The notes beneath the pieces are model-generated. The model was not told where the DNA came from, made no database searches, and saw nothing but the letters and a program-made list of their open reading frames with translations. From assembly GCF_024623455.1 (NCBI RefSeq), contig NZ_JANIPJ010000002.1:1-64000 (forward strand): a DNA stretch of 64,000 bases, in the 5' to 3' direction. This DNA comes from Paenibacillus soyae (lineage in GTDB: Bacteria; Bacillota; Bacilli; Paenibacillales; Paenibacillaceae). Numbering within the stretch: position 1 is the stretch's first letter; each line of letters begins with the position of its first letter. The position numbers and the translations under genes are program-made. This document shows, piece after piece, positions 49,399 through 57,593 of the stretch.

Positions 49399-50118
49399 TT
49401 AGTCTTCCAGCTCCACGTTATGATACACTTGCTGCACGTCCTCGAGATCTTCGAGCAGATCGATCAGCTTCTCGAACTGCGCTTGGCCGTCGGCCGGCAG
49501 CGTGACGTAGTTTTGCGCGAGCATCGTCAGCTCGGCAATATCGAACTCCGTAACGCCAGCTTGCTTGAACGCTTCCTGAACGGCATGGAATTGATCCGGC
49601 TCCGCGTAGACGATAACCGACTCCTCTTCCTCCACGATGTCGCGAACGTCGACGTCCGCTTCCAGCATGAGCTCTATCACCTCGTCCAGCGATTTGCCGG
49701 AGATGCCGATGACGGCCGTCGCATCGAACATATAAGCGACGGACCCGCTTACGCCCATGCTTCCGCCGCACTTGTTGAATGCGGCGCGTACGGCCGGCGC
49801 CGTGCGGTTGACGTTATTCGTCAGCGTGTCCACGATGACCATGGAGCCGTTCGGCCCGAAGCCCTCGTAGCGGAGCTCCTGGTAGTTCTCGTCGTTGCTG
49901 CCCTTCGCTTTGTCGAGCGCGCGGTCGATGATCGCTTTCGGCACGTTATACGTCTTGGCACGCTCCAGAACCACCTTCAGCGCGCGGTTGGATTCCGGAT
50001 CGGGCTCGCCCTTCTTGGCGGCCACATAAATTTCAACGCCGAACTTGGCGTATATTCGGCTCGTATTCGCGTCTTTGGACGCTTTCTTTTCTTTGATGTT
50101 ATTCCATTTACGTCCCAT
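49399..50118 (-). CDS. YebC/PmpR/TACO1-family protein
   Basis: Conserved family of DNA-binding regulators or ribosome-associated translation factors. [16 protein letters not shown] at the start marks the Firmicutes YeeN branch (most YebC proteins begin with Met-Ala-Gly-His-Ser-Lys). [17 protein letters not shown] and [11 protein letters not shown] are conserved blocks. Recent work links YebC-type proteins to translation of proline-rich sequences; which role applies here is open. The frame extends to 50232, but the ATG at 50118 with GGGAG upstream is clear from the family start. 239 aa, monocistronic. Confidence 0.92.
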   Translation of the reverse strand: MGRKWNNIKEKKASKDANTSRIYAKFGVEIYVAAKKGEPDPESNRALKVVLERAKTYNVPKAIIDRALDKAKGSNDENYQELRYEGFGPNGSMVIVDTLTNNVNRTAPAVRAAFNKCGGSMGVSGSVAYMFDATAVIGISGKSLDEVIELMLEADVDVRDIVEEEESVIVYAEPDQFHAVQEAFKQAGVTEFDIAELTMLAQNYVTLPADGQAQFEKLIDLLEDLEDVQQVYHNVELED

Positions 50119-50243
50119 ACTGCTCCCACTTTCGTCTATAAGGATTCGAATCTTGCATACCTCAACCATTATAACCGATTTTACTTGATTTTGGACAGGC
50201 ACTCGCGGAAGGAATGTATGAAATCGAATCATGCCTTACAATG

Positions 50244-50281
50244 AAAATAACCCGCGCGCGCCTATAGCGCGACGGGTTATT
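50244..50281 (-). terminator. Terminator after ohr
   Basis: AATAACCCG pairs with CGGGTTATT, with an inner GCGC stem, and is followed on the minus strand by T-rich sequence. Confidence 0.75.
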
Positions 50282-50290
50282 CCGCTACCG

Positions 50291-50734
50291 TTAAACTCCT
50301 GCCGCGGCCTCCACGGCGCTTACCGTCTCGACCTCGATGTTGCCTCGGGTCGCTTTGGAGTAAGGACATACTTGATGCGCGGCTTCCACTAGCTTGCTCG
50401 CCGTCGCCTGATCGACGCCGGCAACCTTCACATTCAGCTTAACGCCGAGCTTATAACCGCTGTCGCTCTCGTCCTTCAACAGGGAGACATGAGCCGTCAC
50501 CTCGGTTCCCTTCACGTCGCTGACCTTCTGGCGCTGAATGACAAGCTGCAAGGCGCTGTCGAAGCAGGAAGCGTAACCCGCCGCGAACAACTGCTCCGGA
50601 TTCGTGCCGCTGCCCCCTTTGCCCCCGAGCGATTCCGGCATGGACAGCTTCAAATGAATCGCCCCGTCGTTGGACGCGACTTGCCCTTCTCTTCCTCCCG
50701 TCACGGTGACGGAAGCCGTATATAGTACGCTCAT
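50291..50734 (-). CDS. ohr: Organic hydroperoxide resistance protein Ohr
   Basis: Thiol peroxidase of the OsmC/Ohr family that reduces organic hydroperoxides. The two catalytic cysteines are in AAGYASCFDSAL (about residue 57) and HQVCPYSKATRGN (about 121), with the conserved Glu and Arg context. Length (147 aa) is exact. AAAGGAGAG precedes the ATG. There is no ohrR gene beside it and I do not see a convincing OhrR box in the 135-bp divergent region, so its control is unclear. Confidence 0.94.
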   Translation of the reverse strand: MSVLYTASVTVTGGREGQVASNDGAIHLKLSMPESLGGKGGSGTNPEQLFAAGYASCFDSALQLVIQRQKVSDVKGTEVTAHVSLLKDESDSGYKLGVKLNVKVAGVDQATASKLVEAAHQVCPYSKATRGNIEVETVSAVEAAAGV

Positions 50735-50869
50735 CCTTGTTCTCTCCTTTCAATGTTGAACAATTAAAGGATGGTTTCAAATGGATGGAAATATGCGCGT
50801 CAATTGCAACTCCTTTCCAACGTTTGACGTTAGGATAAATAGAAATCGATTAGAAAGCGAGGACAAACA

Positions 50870-52684
50870 ATGGGAAAAAAGAAGCTTCGCCGATCCGCCC
50901 TTTCCGGCATGGCCGCCGTTACTCTGACTTCCGCTCTTATGGGAAGTGCCGGCGTACACGCGAATGATGCGCCGCCTCCGCTGTCCGAATGGGAGGAAAT
51001 GCTTCGGAGCATGGTCTATGTCAGCTTTGAAGATTTGCCGGTCTCGCTCACGGCCCCTCCGCGGCTTGTTGACGGCGTTATGATGGTACAAGCCAGGAAC
51101 ATGCTCGAAGGCCTAGGCTACTCCCTGCAGTGGAACCAAGGCAGCCGCAGCATTACGGCCATACATAAGAACCGGCCCGGGCTTCTCTTCACCGATCAGT
51201 CCCTTCAGTGGGAGCTGGGCGGAACGACGCCGCTCCCGCTGCAATCGGCGCCGTTCATTGAGGAAGGATCGATGTGGATTCCGCTTCGCGCGGCGGCGGA
51301 AGCCGCAGGGCTACACGTCAAGTGGGACGCTCCCAGCAGAGTCGCCTTCGTAACGGATCCGCAGGCGATTCCAAGGTTCCGGGTCATGACGCAGGTTCCG
51401 CGCGCTTCCACCGCCCTTACGCCTTCCGTTCTGCTCGAGCACCTGAAGAGCGAATGGCAAGCCGATGTGGAGTTGACCTGGGTCGAACCGGAGCATTACG
51501 AGCAGAAAGCGAAGGTGATGATCGCGGCGGGAGATATGGCCGATCTGATGTTATTCCCGGATCCGTATTTCCTCGACGACGAATTGACAAGCAGCTTCTC
51601 GCTCGATCTCGAGCCGCATCTGGACAAGCTGGATCGTCTGCGGAAATACGCGGAAGATAACCGACATACGCGCCAGATCGACGGACAAATTTATACGATC
51701 CCCCGCCTGAGCGATCCGCATCATGCCGCCTTCCCTGCCGTGAGACAGGATTGGCTGGATAATCTCGGGCTGTCCGCGCCGCGGACGATGGACGAAGTTT
51801 ATGCGGTTATGAAAGCGTTCACCGAGCAGGATCCAGACGGCGATGAGAAAAATAATACGAGGGGATTAACCGGAACGATGAGCGGAGCCTATTCCCTCGG
51901 ATGGGTCGAGCACGCGTTCACGGGAAGCCCCGAACGCTTCAGCGTCCAGGACGGCAAGCTGATCGACCATGCGGTCACCGCTCAGCTGACCGAAGCTTTG
52001 CAATGGCTGGCCAAAGCGTATGCGGACGGTCTGCTCGACGAAGACTTCGCCGTCATGTCGGCCGGTCAGACCGAACAGCGATTGACGAATAATCAAGCAG
52101 GCCTTGCCGCCATGACGATCGACGAAGCCGCGCGCCTAACCGGCGATAAAGCAGCTTGGCTGCCGCTCGGCACGCTAAAAGCCGCCTCGACTAGCAAACC
52201 GATTGCACCTTGGCTGACGAATGGCTCAGGCGCCTATATCGTGTCAGCCATGACGAAAGACGATCCGGCGGAACTGCTGAAGTGGTTGGATTACGACATC
52301 GAGATGACGTTGGAGAACAAATGGTCCGAGCTGGAAGGCTGGCAGCGCGCAGATCAGGAAGCGGTGGACAGCCTGTTCGGCAAGCCCGATATGCTTCAGA
52401 ACAACATGTCGCTGGAGCAGCTCCCTACAAAGGTACGGGACCAATACGAGGCGGCGGTCAAGGAATGGAGGACAATATCCTACGAAGACAGCCTCCTGCC
52501 CGAAGCCGGCGTCTTACGGAGTTCGTGGACATACGATGAACTGAATCAAGAGCTTATGAGAAATAAAGTGCAGTTCATTACTGGCGAGATGAGCCTGGAA
52601 GAGTGGAACGCCTATATCAACAAGCTCCAGAAGTCGGAGACGTACAAGGCGATGATCGCGGAACTCGAGAAGCTTTTGCCGTAA
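50870..52684 (+). CDS. Extracellular solute-binding-like protein with N-terminal copper-amine-oxidase-N domain
   Basis: Signal peptide (residues 1-31, cleavage near VHAND, no lipobox Cys). Residues ~50-165 match the copper amine oxidase N-domain module of Gram-positive surface proteins (ARNMLEGLGYSLQWNQGSRS, MWIPLRAAAEAAGLHVKWD). From ~170 to the end it is a periplasmic-binding-protein fold of the LplA/oligosaccharide type, with TIPRLSDPHHAAFPAVRQDW and the calcium-like loop DPDGDEKNNTRGL. The missing lipid anchor and the absence of ABC permease genes nearby make a transport role doubtful. It may instead sense or scavenge a sugar at the cell wall. The fusion is the unusual feature. Confidence 0.82.
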   Translation: MGKKKLRRSALSGMAAVTLTSALMGSAGVHANDAPPPLSEWEEMLRSMVYVSFEDLPVSLTAPPRLVDGVMMVQARNMLEGLGYSLQWNQGSRSITAIHKNRPGLLFTDQSLQWELGGTTPLPLQSAPFIEEGSMWIPLRAAAEAAGLHVKWDAPSRVAFVTDPQAIPRFRVMTQVPRASTALTPSVLLEHLKSEWQADVELTWVEPEHYEQKAKVMIAAGDMADLMLFPDPYFLDDELTSSFSLDLEPHLDKLDRLRKYAEDNRHTRQIDGQIYTIPRLSDPHHAAFPAVRQDWLDNLGLSAPRTMDEVYAVMKAFTEQDPDGDEKNNTRGLTGTMSGAYSLGWVEHAFTGSPERFSVQDGKLIDHAVTAQLTEALQWLAKAYADGLLDEDFAVMSAGQTEQRLTNNQAGLAAMTIDEAARLTGDKAAWLPLGTLKAASTSKPIAPWLTNGSGAYIVSAMTKDDPAELLKWLDYDIEMTLENKWSELEGWQRADQEAVDSLFGKPDMLQNNMSLEQLPTKVRDQYEAAVKEWRTISYEDSLLPEAGVLRSSWTYDELNQELMRNKVQFITGEMSLEEWNAYINKLQKSETYKAMIAELEKLLP

Positions 52685-52697
52685 TGAATGGACATGA

Positions 52698-52737
52698 CGG
52701 GATGCCGGATTTGCTTGCTCCGCATCCCGTTTTTTTG
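52698..52737 (+). terminator. Terminator after the solute-binding-like gene
   Basis: ACGGGATGC and GCATCCCGT form a stem around a ~16-base loop followed by seven T. Confidence 0.85.
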
Positions 52738-52748
52738 TGTTCGATGCC

Positions 52749-53312
52749 TCACTCGGGCATCCTCGCGTTAAACGTTTTGGCGCGGTACAGATAAGAGGCA
52801 ATGACATACATCAGGAAATAAACGGGATAGGAGAAGATGAACTCCCATTGCGGATAGTGAACAAAGCCGATCCAGACGAATAGCGGCTCGAAGACAAAAG
52901 CGATCAAGGCGGCATAGATCGCGCCTTTGATCCAGGCCTTCGCTTTCGGGAACCACTGAATGGTCAGCATGGTCATGACAGGTATTAACGTAATGTCCCA
53001 GGGCTTATAGTTCGGAGAAAACGGTGATACCTCGTAATTATAATGCCATAGCCCGAGCTGCACGCCGAAGCTGTCGAGCCAGATCGCGATTACCATGACG
53101 AAGAAGGCCGCATAGAGAAAGCGGTGCGTATGCTCTTTTTTCCTTACGAACAACCAGAAGATCCAAGGCAAAACCGTTAACGCCACGCCCAGCCACCACT
53201 GCCATGTCAGAAAGACGTCCTCGAGCCACATAGCTTTCTTGAGCTCATAGGTTTCATGAACCATCTTATAGATTTCTTGCGTCCTCGGATTGCTTTGAAA
53301 GAGAATGCCCAT
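52749..53312 (-). CDS. CBO0543-family integral membrane protein
   Basis: Five to six membrane helices over 187 residues with conserved Trp-rich segments: WLGVALTVLPWIFWLFVRKKE, WLDSFGVQLGLWHYNYEVSP and KPWDITLIPVMTML. This is the CBO0543 family, common in Bacillota and of unknown function; it was originally noted in Clostridium botulinum. GGGGAGG lies eleven bases from the ATG. Not in an obvious operon. Confidence 0.85.
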   Translation of the reverse strand: MGILFQSNPRTQEIYKMVHETYELKKAMWLEDVFLTWQWWLGVALTVLPWIFWLFVRKKEHTHRFLYAAFFVMVIAIWLDSFGVQLGLWHYNYEVSPFSPNYKPWDITLIPVMTMLTIQWFPKAKAWIKGAIYAALIAFVFEPLFVWIGFVHYPQWEFIFSYPVYFLMYVIASYLYRAKTFNARMPE

Positions 53313-53384
53313 CCAGCCGCTGCCTCCCCTAGCGCAAACATACCATATATGCCGTAGGCTTCTCCCGAAATGTAAAAAACATAC

Positions 53385-53414
53385 AAAAAACCTGATCCAT
53401 GTTCATAGATCAGG
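53385..53414 (-). terminator. Terminator overlapping the end of the methyltransferase gene
   Basis: CCTGATC pairs with GATCAGG (53391-53414) and is followed by six T on the minus strand. The stem overlaps the last codons and stop. Confidence 0.7.
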
Positions 53415-54128
53415 ATTTTGAACCACATAAGTCAAACAATCCGAGCCCAGCCAGACAGGCTCGCCTCTTCGCTCAATCTTGAATTGCAAGGCCTTCACTT
53501 GCCTGTCCAACAACGTCCAGCCTGTAAAGGCGTCGTCAAGCATCTGGATTAGAGCTTCCGTATTGAGATTGATTTCGAACATGGGATCGAGGCTTTCCCC
53601 CGTTGCCACCCGCTTCTCCTGAATATTCGAGCTCATCACGATGCAGACGATTCCTCCGGGTTTTGTTCCAGCGGCCATTTCGTTCAGCTTATGCTTCAAG
53701 ATAGGAATGGAACGGAGATGCTCGAGCGTCGAGACCGCCACGATCAAATCGAAAGAATGCGGTTCGAACTTATACGATTCGATATCGGAAAGAACGGGCC
53801 GAATAGAAGAAGCCACCTCGTATTGCTGCGCATATCGCCCCAAACCATTAATCGCCGATTCCAGCAAATCCACGGCAGCAACCTGACCGCTCTTGCCTTG
53901 TTTCTGAATATATTGCGCCATAGGGATCGTGTTTCTCCCTACTCCGCAGCCTAAATCCAGCATCTGCAGACTGGAGCGCCGATCAAGCCGAGGCAGCAAA
54001 TTCATAACCGTGGCCACGGGCTTCTGCAGCCAAGAGCCCGGCGCGAACAATTCGTTCCGCGCGTAGCACTCATCATGATAAGCCCTCTCTTCGGCCCGAA
54101 TTCTCTCGAGCCTGCTTACGTCCGTCAT
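53403..54128 (-). CDS. Class I SAM-dependent methyltransferase
   Basis: Rossmann-fold methyltransferase with motif I MLDLGCGVGRNTIPMAQY (about residues 57-74), an acidic post-I loop (VAAVDLLE) and STLEHLRSIP as motif IV/V. The target is unknown. It could act on a small molecule, as with UbiE/Tam-like enzymes. The frame opens at 54149; the ATG at 54128 has AGAGGGGAG upstream. 241 aa. It follows the tmrB gene by 38 bp on the same strand, so co-transcription is likely. Confidence 0.86.
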   Translation of the reverse strand: MTDVSRLERIRAEERAYHDECYARNELFAPGSWLQKPVATVMNLLPRLDRRSSLQMLDLGCGVGRNTIPMAQYIQKQGKSGQVAAVDLLESAINGLGRYAQQYEVASSIRPVLSDIESYKFEPHSFDLIVAVSTLEHLRSIPILKHKLNEMAAGTKPGGIVCIVMSSNIQEKRVATGESLDPMFEINLNTEALIQMLDDAFTGWTLLDRQVKALQFKIERRGEPVWLGSDCLTYVVQNPDL

Positions 54129-54166
54129 GCCGATCTCCCCTCTATACATGATACCGCTCCGAAACC

Positions 54167-54760
54167 TTACAGCCAGCGAATATGCTTCAACTGCGTTCGG
54201 ATGCGATCTACTCTCTTCCGGAAGGCGCCGCGGTGATCCGGCGTAAGCTTCAGGCCGGCGAGCTCCCCGATCTTTTCGACAACCTGATCGATGGACAGAT
54301 GATCCGACTCGATATGCTGCGCGAATTTTTCCGTTGACAGCGCAGCCATACAGCGATCAATTTGCCGGGCAGCCCAGGAATTCGGCCCCTCCCTCCGCTT
54401 TCGCAGCCTTTCCAGAATGATCGGCTTCGAGGCAAGCAAGGCAAAATGTTTGACTTCTACGCCGGATTGGCGCAATTCTCCAATTATTTCATCAAAATAC
54501 GCCGGATGAACAAGCGTCATCGGTACGATAATCGGCCCGTCATGTTTGGCATGGAGCATTCGGAGAATGGAGAGATTGCATTCGCGCCACGCCGATAAAT
54601 CTTGGAAATCGCCTTCACGCAAGGATTTCGGTGTATTATTCCTCAAGAAATACCCGACGTTCTCCGGGTCATACAAGAAGGAGCCCGGAAGCCGGCGATG
54701 CAGCTCATGTGACGATTGCGTCTTGCCTGCCCCGAAAGCGCCATTAATCCAAATGATCAT
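54167..54760 (-). CDS. tmrB: TmrB-like ATP-binding tunicamycin resistance protein
   Basis: The 197-residue length and sequence closely follow B. subtilis TmrB as I recall it: IIWINGAFGAGKTQSSHELH with the P-loop GAFGAGKT, VPMTLVHPAYFDEIIGELRQ, HFALLASK and NSWAARQIDRC. TmrB confers tunicamycin resistance, probably by binding the drug at the membrane. Chromosomal homologues may just be P-loop kinase-like proteins. The C-terminal amphipathic segment needed for membrane association in TmrB is present as VDRIRTQLKHIRWL. GAGGTAACAG precedes the ATG. It sits in a tight run of minus-strand genes. Confidence 0.88.
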   Translation of the reverse strand: MIIWINGAFGAGKTQSSHELHRRLPGSFLYDPENVGYFLRNNTPKSLREGDFQDLSAWRECNLSILRMLHAKHDGPIIVPMTLVHPAYFDEIIGELRQSGVEVKHFALLASKPIILERLRKRREGPNSWAARQIDRCMAALSTEKFAQHIESDHLSIDQVVEKIGELAGLKLTPDHRGAFRKRVDRIRTQLKHIRWL

Positions 54761-54775
54761 CTGTTACCTCGCTAA

Positions 54776-55291
54776 TTATGAGTTCTGGATAAAATAAACC
54801 ATAAGCTCCTCGTCATAGGAAATCCCGTTATGCTTCAAAGCATTCCGCTCCCGTCCATAAACCTCGAAGCCCATCGATAAATAAAGGTTACGCGCTTGTT
54901 CGTTGCCCGTTACGACCGCCAGCGTCACTTGCTCAAGGCCTGCCATTTCTTTAGCCCGGCTCATGATCTCTTGCAGCAAACGATGCCCTATTTTCTGCTT
55001 GCGGCAGCCCGGCGAGACGTACATTCCCCAAATCATGGCTTTGTGGGACATTTTGACCGCGGTCTCCCTCTTTAGTCCCGCCATTCCGACCAGGCTGCCA
55101 TCGTCGTCATACGCTCCCAGCACGAACTGGTTCTCATTGGCAGCTAATCTGCCTCTTATGGCATCGTTGGTCAATCGGGAGGCTTCCTCGTAGGTTCTGC
55201 CGAAAGCTTCCGGATTTGTCTGCAGCGCCTCTAGCCTCAGACGCCAGAACGGCTCGGCTTCCTCCATCGTTATCGTGCGGATAATCGTCAT
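54776..55291 (-). CDS. GNAT-family N-acetyltransferase
   Basis: Acetyltransferase fold with the CoA loop in GCRKQKIGHRLLQEIMSRA (about residues 97-115) and LYLSMGFEVYGRER at the C-terminus. 171 aa. AGGAGATTGCC precedes the ATG. It begins with TIIRTITMEEAEPFWRLRLE, a common start for this broad branch. It is 15 bp upstream of tmrB on the same strand. Substrate unknown. Confidence 0.88.
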   Translation of the reverse strand: MTIIRTITMEEAEPFWRLRLEALQTNPEAFGRTYEEASRLTNDAIRGRLAANENQFVLGAYDDDGSLVGMAGLKRETAVKMSHKAMIWGMYVSPGCRKQKIGHRLLQEIMSRAKEMAGLEQVTLAVVTGNEQARNLYLSMGFEVYGRERNALKHNGISYDEELMVYFIQNS

Positions 55292-55309
55292 GGCAATCTC
55301 CTATCTGGA

Positions 55310-55807
55310 TTAGGATTGTTCGACGTCGGCGACCATGGTAATCGACGTGCCTACGACGCCAACTTCGGCAAAGCCAAACTTCTCGTATAATTTGACGGCA
55401 GCCGTATTCCCCGGGTCTACGCTAAGCGAAACTTTGCGGAAGCCCCGCTCCTTAAGTCCGTTCATGAGCTGCCGGATCAGCGCGTTGCCAAGCCCCTTGC
55501 CCCGATAACTTGGCAGAATGGCCATCCCAAGCTCCGGCACGTCGTCGGCAACGTAACCAAATCCTTTGTTCGACGAATCGAACAGCCTTGCCGTAATGGA
55601 ACCCATCGGATTGCCTGCCTCGTCGATCGCGAGATAACCAATATCCCCCGTTCTGCCCCATCCCTCGACGTATTTGGCCAAATAGGGATCGTTCAGGATG
55701 TCTCTTGTGAAAGGCTCCTGTCCCTCCGGCGCGTATAAGGATTCGAAGAGCATATCCCACAGAAAGGAGATATCCTCTTTAGTAGCTTCTCTAATTTGAT
55801 AGTTCAC
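55310..55807 (-). CDS. GNAT-family N-acetyltransferase
   Basis: CoA-binding loop in AILPSYRGKGLGNALIRQLM (about residues 103-122) and KLYEKFGFAEVG at the end. The frame opens with a GTG at 55816. The GTG at 55807, with AGGAG eight bases upstream, gives a start of Met-Asn-Tyr-Gln-Ile-Arg-Glu-Ala and is preferred (165 aa). It is next to another GNAT gene but the two are too different to be a recent duplication. Confidence 0.88.
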   Translation of the reverse strand: MNYQIREATKEDISFLWDMLFESLYAPEGQEPFTRDILNDPYLAKYVEGWGRTGDIGYLAIDEAGNPMGSITARLFDSSNKGFGYVADDVPELGMAILPSYRGKGLGNALIRQLMNGLKERGFRKVSLSVDPGNTAAVKLYEKFGFAEVGVVGTSITMVADVEQS

Positions 55808-55818
55808 TTCATCCACTC

Positions 55819-56652
55819 CTATTTATTCCGAGTAGCATATCGTTTGTCCGCCATCGGCTCTGCAAGCAAAGGCTCATACATCATTAACGCGTGATTTTCG
55901 GCAATAAACTCGTCCGCAATGATTTCATTCCCGGCATTCCGTACGATCCGATAGATTTGGTTATGCCTTACATATCCGCCCCAATACTGCAGCTCGAAGC
56001 GATGCTCCTTCTCATAAACCTCGTAACGATAAAGATGGGGTTGATTCGATCTCCATTGTCCTACCAGATGCTCGTCTGTCAAATGTAGCAAGAGCTGATA
56101 GGGACGATCCGTCGGATTATAGATTTGCAAATCCAGGTAATTGTACGCGCAGGTTGCCCCGCTGCCGAAGGGCTGCGTTCGGTTCGCATCCGGAAACACG
56201 TCGTAGCTGTGGCGGTGACGTTCGACGACTTGAAGCGGCGTATGCAGCGTAATCCAATAGATGAGATTAGATAGCTGACAGAGTCCCCCGCCGATTCCTT
56301 TCTTGAAGCTGCCGTAGAATAACACCATTCCTTCGACATAGCCTTTCCGTTTCGTCGGTTTCCCGATCGTTCTCCAATAGGAGAATGTCTCGCCTGGTTG
56401 AATGACGAGTCCATTCAGGCGTTCTATGGCTAGCCTAAGGTTGTGGACCTTATCGTGCTGCAGGCTCATGTCCACGTCTTTCAACACTCTGAATAACGGA
56501 GTTTGGTGTTCGCTTACAAGCACGCTGAGACGCTCCGTCTGCTTCCGCTTGGCTATGGCCGTTCCGCCGAACCACCATTGCCAATATCTCTGCGCGCGGA
56601 ACACGCGAGTCCCCGCCCAGATCCTAAGCTTTGAACGTTTAATCGGCTTCAA
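55819..56652 (-). CDS. VanW-family protein
   Basis: The VanW core is present: QPGETFSYWRTIGKPTKRKG, GGGLCQLSNLIYWITLH (about residues 125-141) and ERHRHSYDVFPDANRTQPFG. VanW proteins occur in some vancomycin-resistance clusters but are widespread without them; their function is unknown, possibly cell-wall related. No van genes are here. The frame opens with a GTG at 56661. The TTG at 56652 has GGGAGG eight bases upstream and is preferred (277 aa). No signal peptide is visible. Confidence 0.88.
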   Translation of the reverse strand: MKPIKRSKLRIWAGTRVFRAQRYWQWWFGGTAIAKRKQTERLSVLVSEHQTPLFRVLKDVDMSLQHDKVHNLRLAIERLNGLVIQPGETFSYWRTIGKPTKRKGYVEGMVLFYGSFKKGIGGGLCQLSNLIYWITLHTPLQVVERHRHSYDVFPDANRTQPFGSGATCAYNYLDLQIYNPTDRPYQLLLHLTDEHLVGQWRSNQPHLYRYEVYEKEHRFELQYWGGYVRHNQIYRIVRNAGNEIIADEFIAENHALMMYEPLLAEPMADKRYATRNK

Positions 56653-56709
56653 TCCGTCCACCTCCCGTCGGGATCATCGCCACAGCGAGTATCCGCATCT
56701 TATCCTTCT

Positions 56710-56859
56710 TCAGCGCTCCTGCCTGGCTCTCAACTCATTTAATATGGCGTCCATCTTCTCCAGCATGAGTTGTTGATTTTGAGTCTGCTTTTTCTGTCTA
56801 ATTTCTATGGAAATCAGCTCTATCGTAATAACCACCAGCAGAATGATAATATAGAACAT
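56710..56859 (-). CDS. Small single-pass membrane protein (49 aa)
   Basis: The ATG at 56859 has TAAGGAGG six bases upstream. The product has an N-terminal membrane helix (FYIIILLVVITIELISIEI) and a charged coiled-coil-like tail (QLMLEKMDAILNELRARQE). Such short anchored helices are common and hard to assign. It lies between the BstA-like gene (24 bp upstream) and the VanW gene on the same strand, so it is probably co-transcribed. Confidence 0.7.
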   Translation of the reverse strand: MFYIIILLVVITIELISIEIRQKKQTQNQQLMLEKMDAILNELRARQER

Positions 56860-56883
56860 ATTTGTCCTCCTTACTGCGCCGCT

Positions 56884-57420
56884 TTATAACGGATCACTCG
56901 AGCGTTCTCCTATTATCGAATGGATATGCGCGCGGTGATGCCGATGATGCCACACAAACCGCTGCAGCGCCATATCCAGCGTAACTTGACCCAGCGCTTC
57001 CGTCACGAGCGTTCGTGTGAACTCTTCAGGCATCATCCCCGTCAGAAGCACATGAAAACGATAGTGGAGAGCTTCTAGGAGGACCAAAGAATGCTCGATC
57101 GGAAGCGTCTGATAGTCATGAAGAGCTCCCCACAGATCTTCCCGATAGCTGCTTGCAGACGGGTTATGTTCCGTTAACGCTCTCTTGAATCGCAAATAGG
57201 CGTTCATATCATTGTCGGCTAGATGATGTACGATTTGAGTCGGCGTCCATCCTTCCGGACGGTAAGGACTGCTTAGCCGGGTACTGTCTAAATGGTTCAA
57301 AACGGAACGCAGCGCTCCGACTAATTCCGGAATCATCCGAATATACTCTTGACGCTCCTGAATCGTAAGGTACGGCGAACCTTCGAATCTTCCTATCGGA
57401 TATCGAACCTCATCCAACAT
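56884..57420 (-). CDS. DinB-superfamily thiol transferase, BstA/YfiT-like (copy 2)
   Basis: Shares the motif order of the copy at 45744: VRYPIGRFEG at the start, EGWTPTQIVHHLADNDMNAY and WHHRHHRAHIHSI. One His differs: SHMN in copy 1 is NDMN here, so a metal-ligand-region residue is changed and activity may differ. The frame opens at 57435; the ATG at 57420 has GGAGGAGG upstream and is preferred (178 aa). Confidence 0.86.
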   Translation of the reverse strand: MLDEVRYPIGRFEGSPYLTIQERQEYIRMIPELVGALRSVLNHLDSTRLSSPYRPEGWTPTQIVHHLADNDMNAYLRFKRALTEHNPSASSYREDLWGALHDYQTLPIEHSLVLLEALHYRFHVLLTGMMPEEFTRTLVTEALGQVTLDMALQRFVWHHRHHRAHIHSIIGERSSDPL

Positions 57421-57452
57421 ATTCGCCTCCTCCATTAGTCACGCTGTTATCG

Positions 57453-57578
57453 TTACTCGCGGCTCACGCGGTCATTTTTGGTGTTCGGCTGGGATATGAC
57501 GAGAAATTCCAAGTCCTGCTCCGACCGATTGAATACTTGGTGAAGCAACAGGGGCTTCACTTCGATCCCTTCATGCAT
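57453..57578 (-). pseudogene. C-terminal fragment of a cupin protein (41 aa)
   Basis: The 41-codon frame reads HEGIEVKPLLLHQVFNRSEQ, then DLEFLVISQPNTKNDR. This matches the last strands of a small cupin barrel (the P/L-H-x-V-x-N-R-S and L-E-F-L-V-I-S-Q-P segments), but the metal-binding first half is missing. It still has AGAAGGAG before its ATG, so it may be translated. It lies 15 bp after the hydrolase gene. A deletion that joined the hydrolase gene to a cupin remnant would explain it. A real micro-protein is the less likely alternative. Confidence 0.55.
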
Positions 57579-57593
57579 CGCTGTTCTCCTTCT

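Noticed and set aside
55819..56652. Vancomycin resistance island from the VanW gene
   Set aside because: No vanA/H/X/R/S genes; VanW-family genes are widespread.
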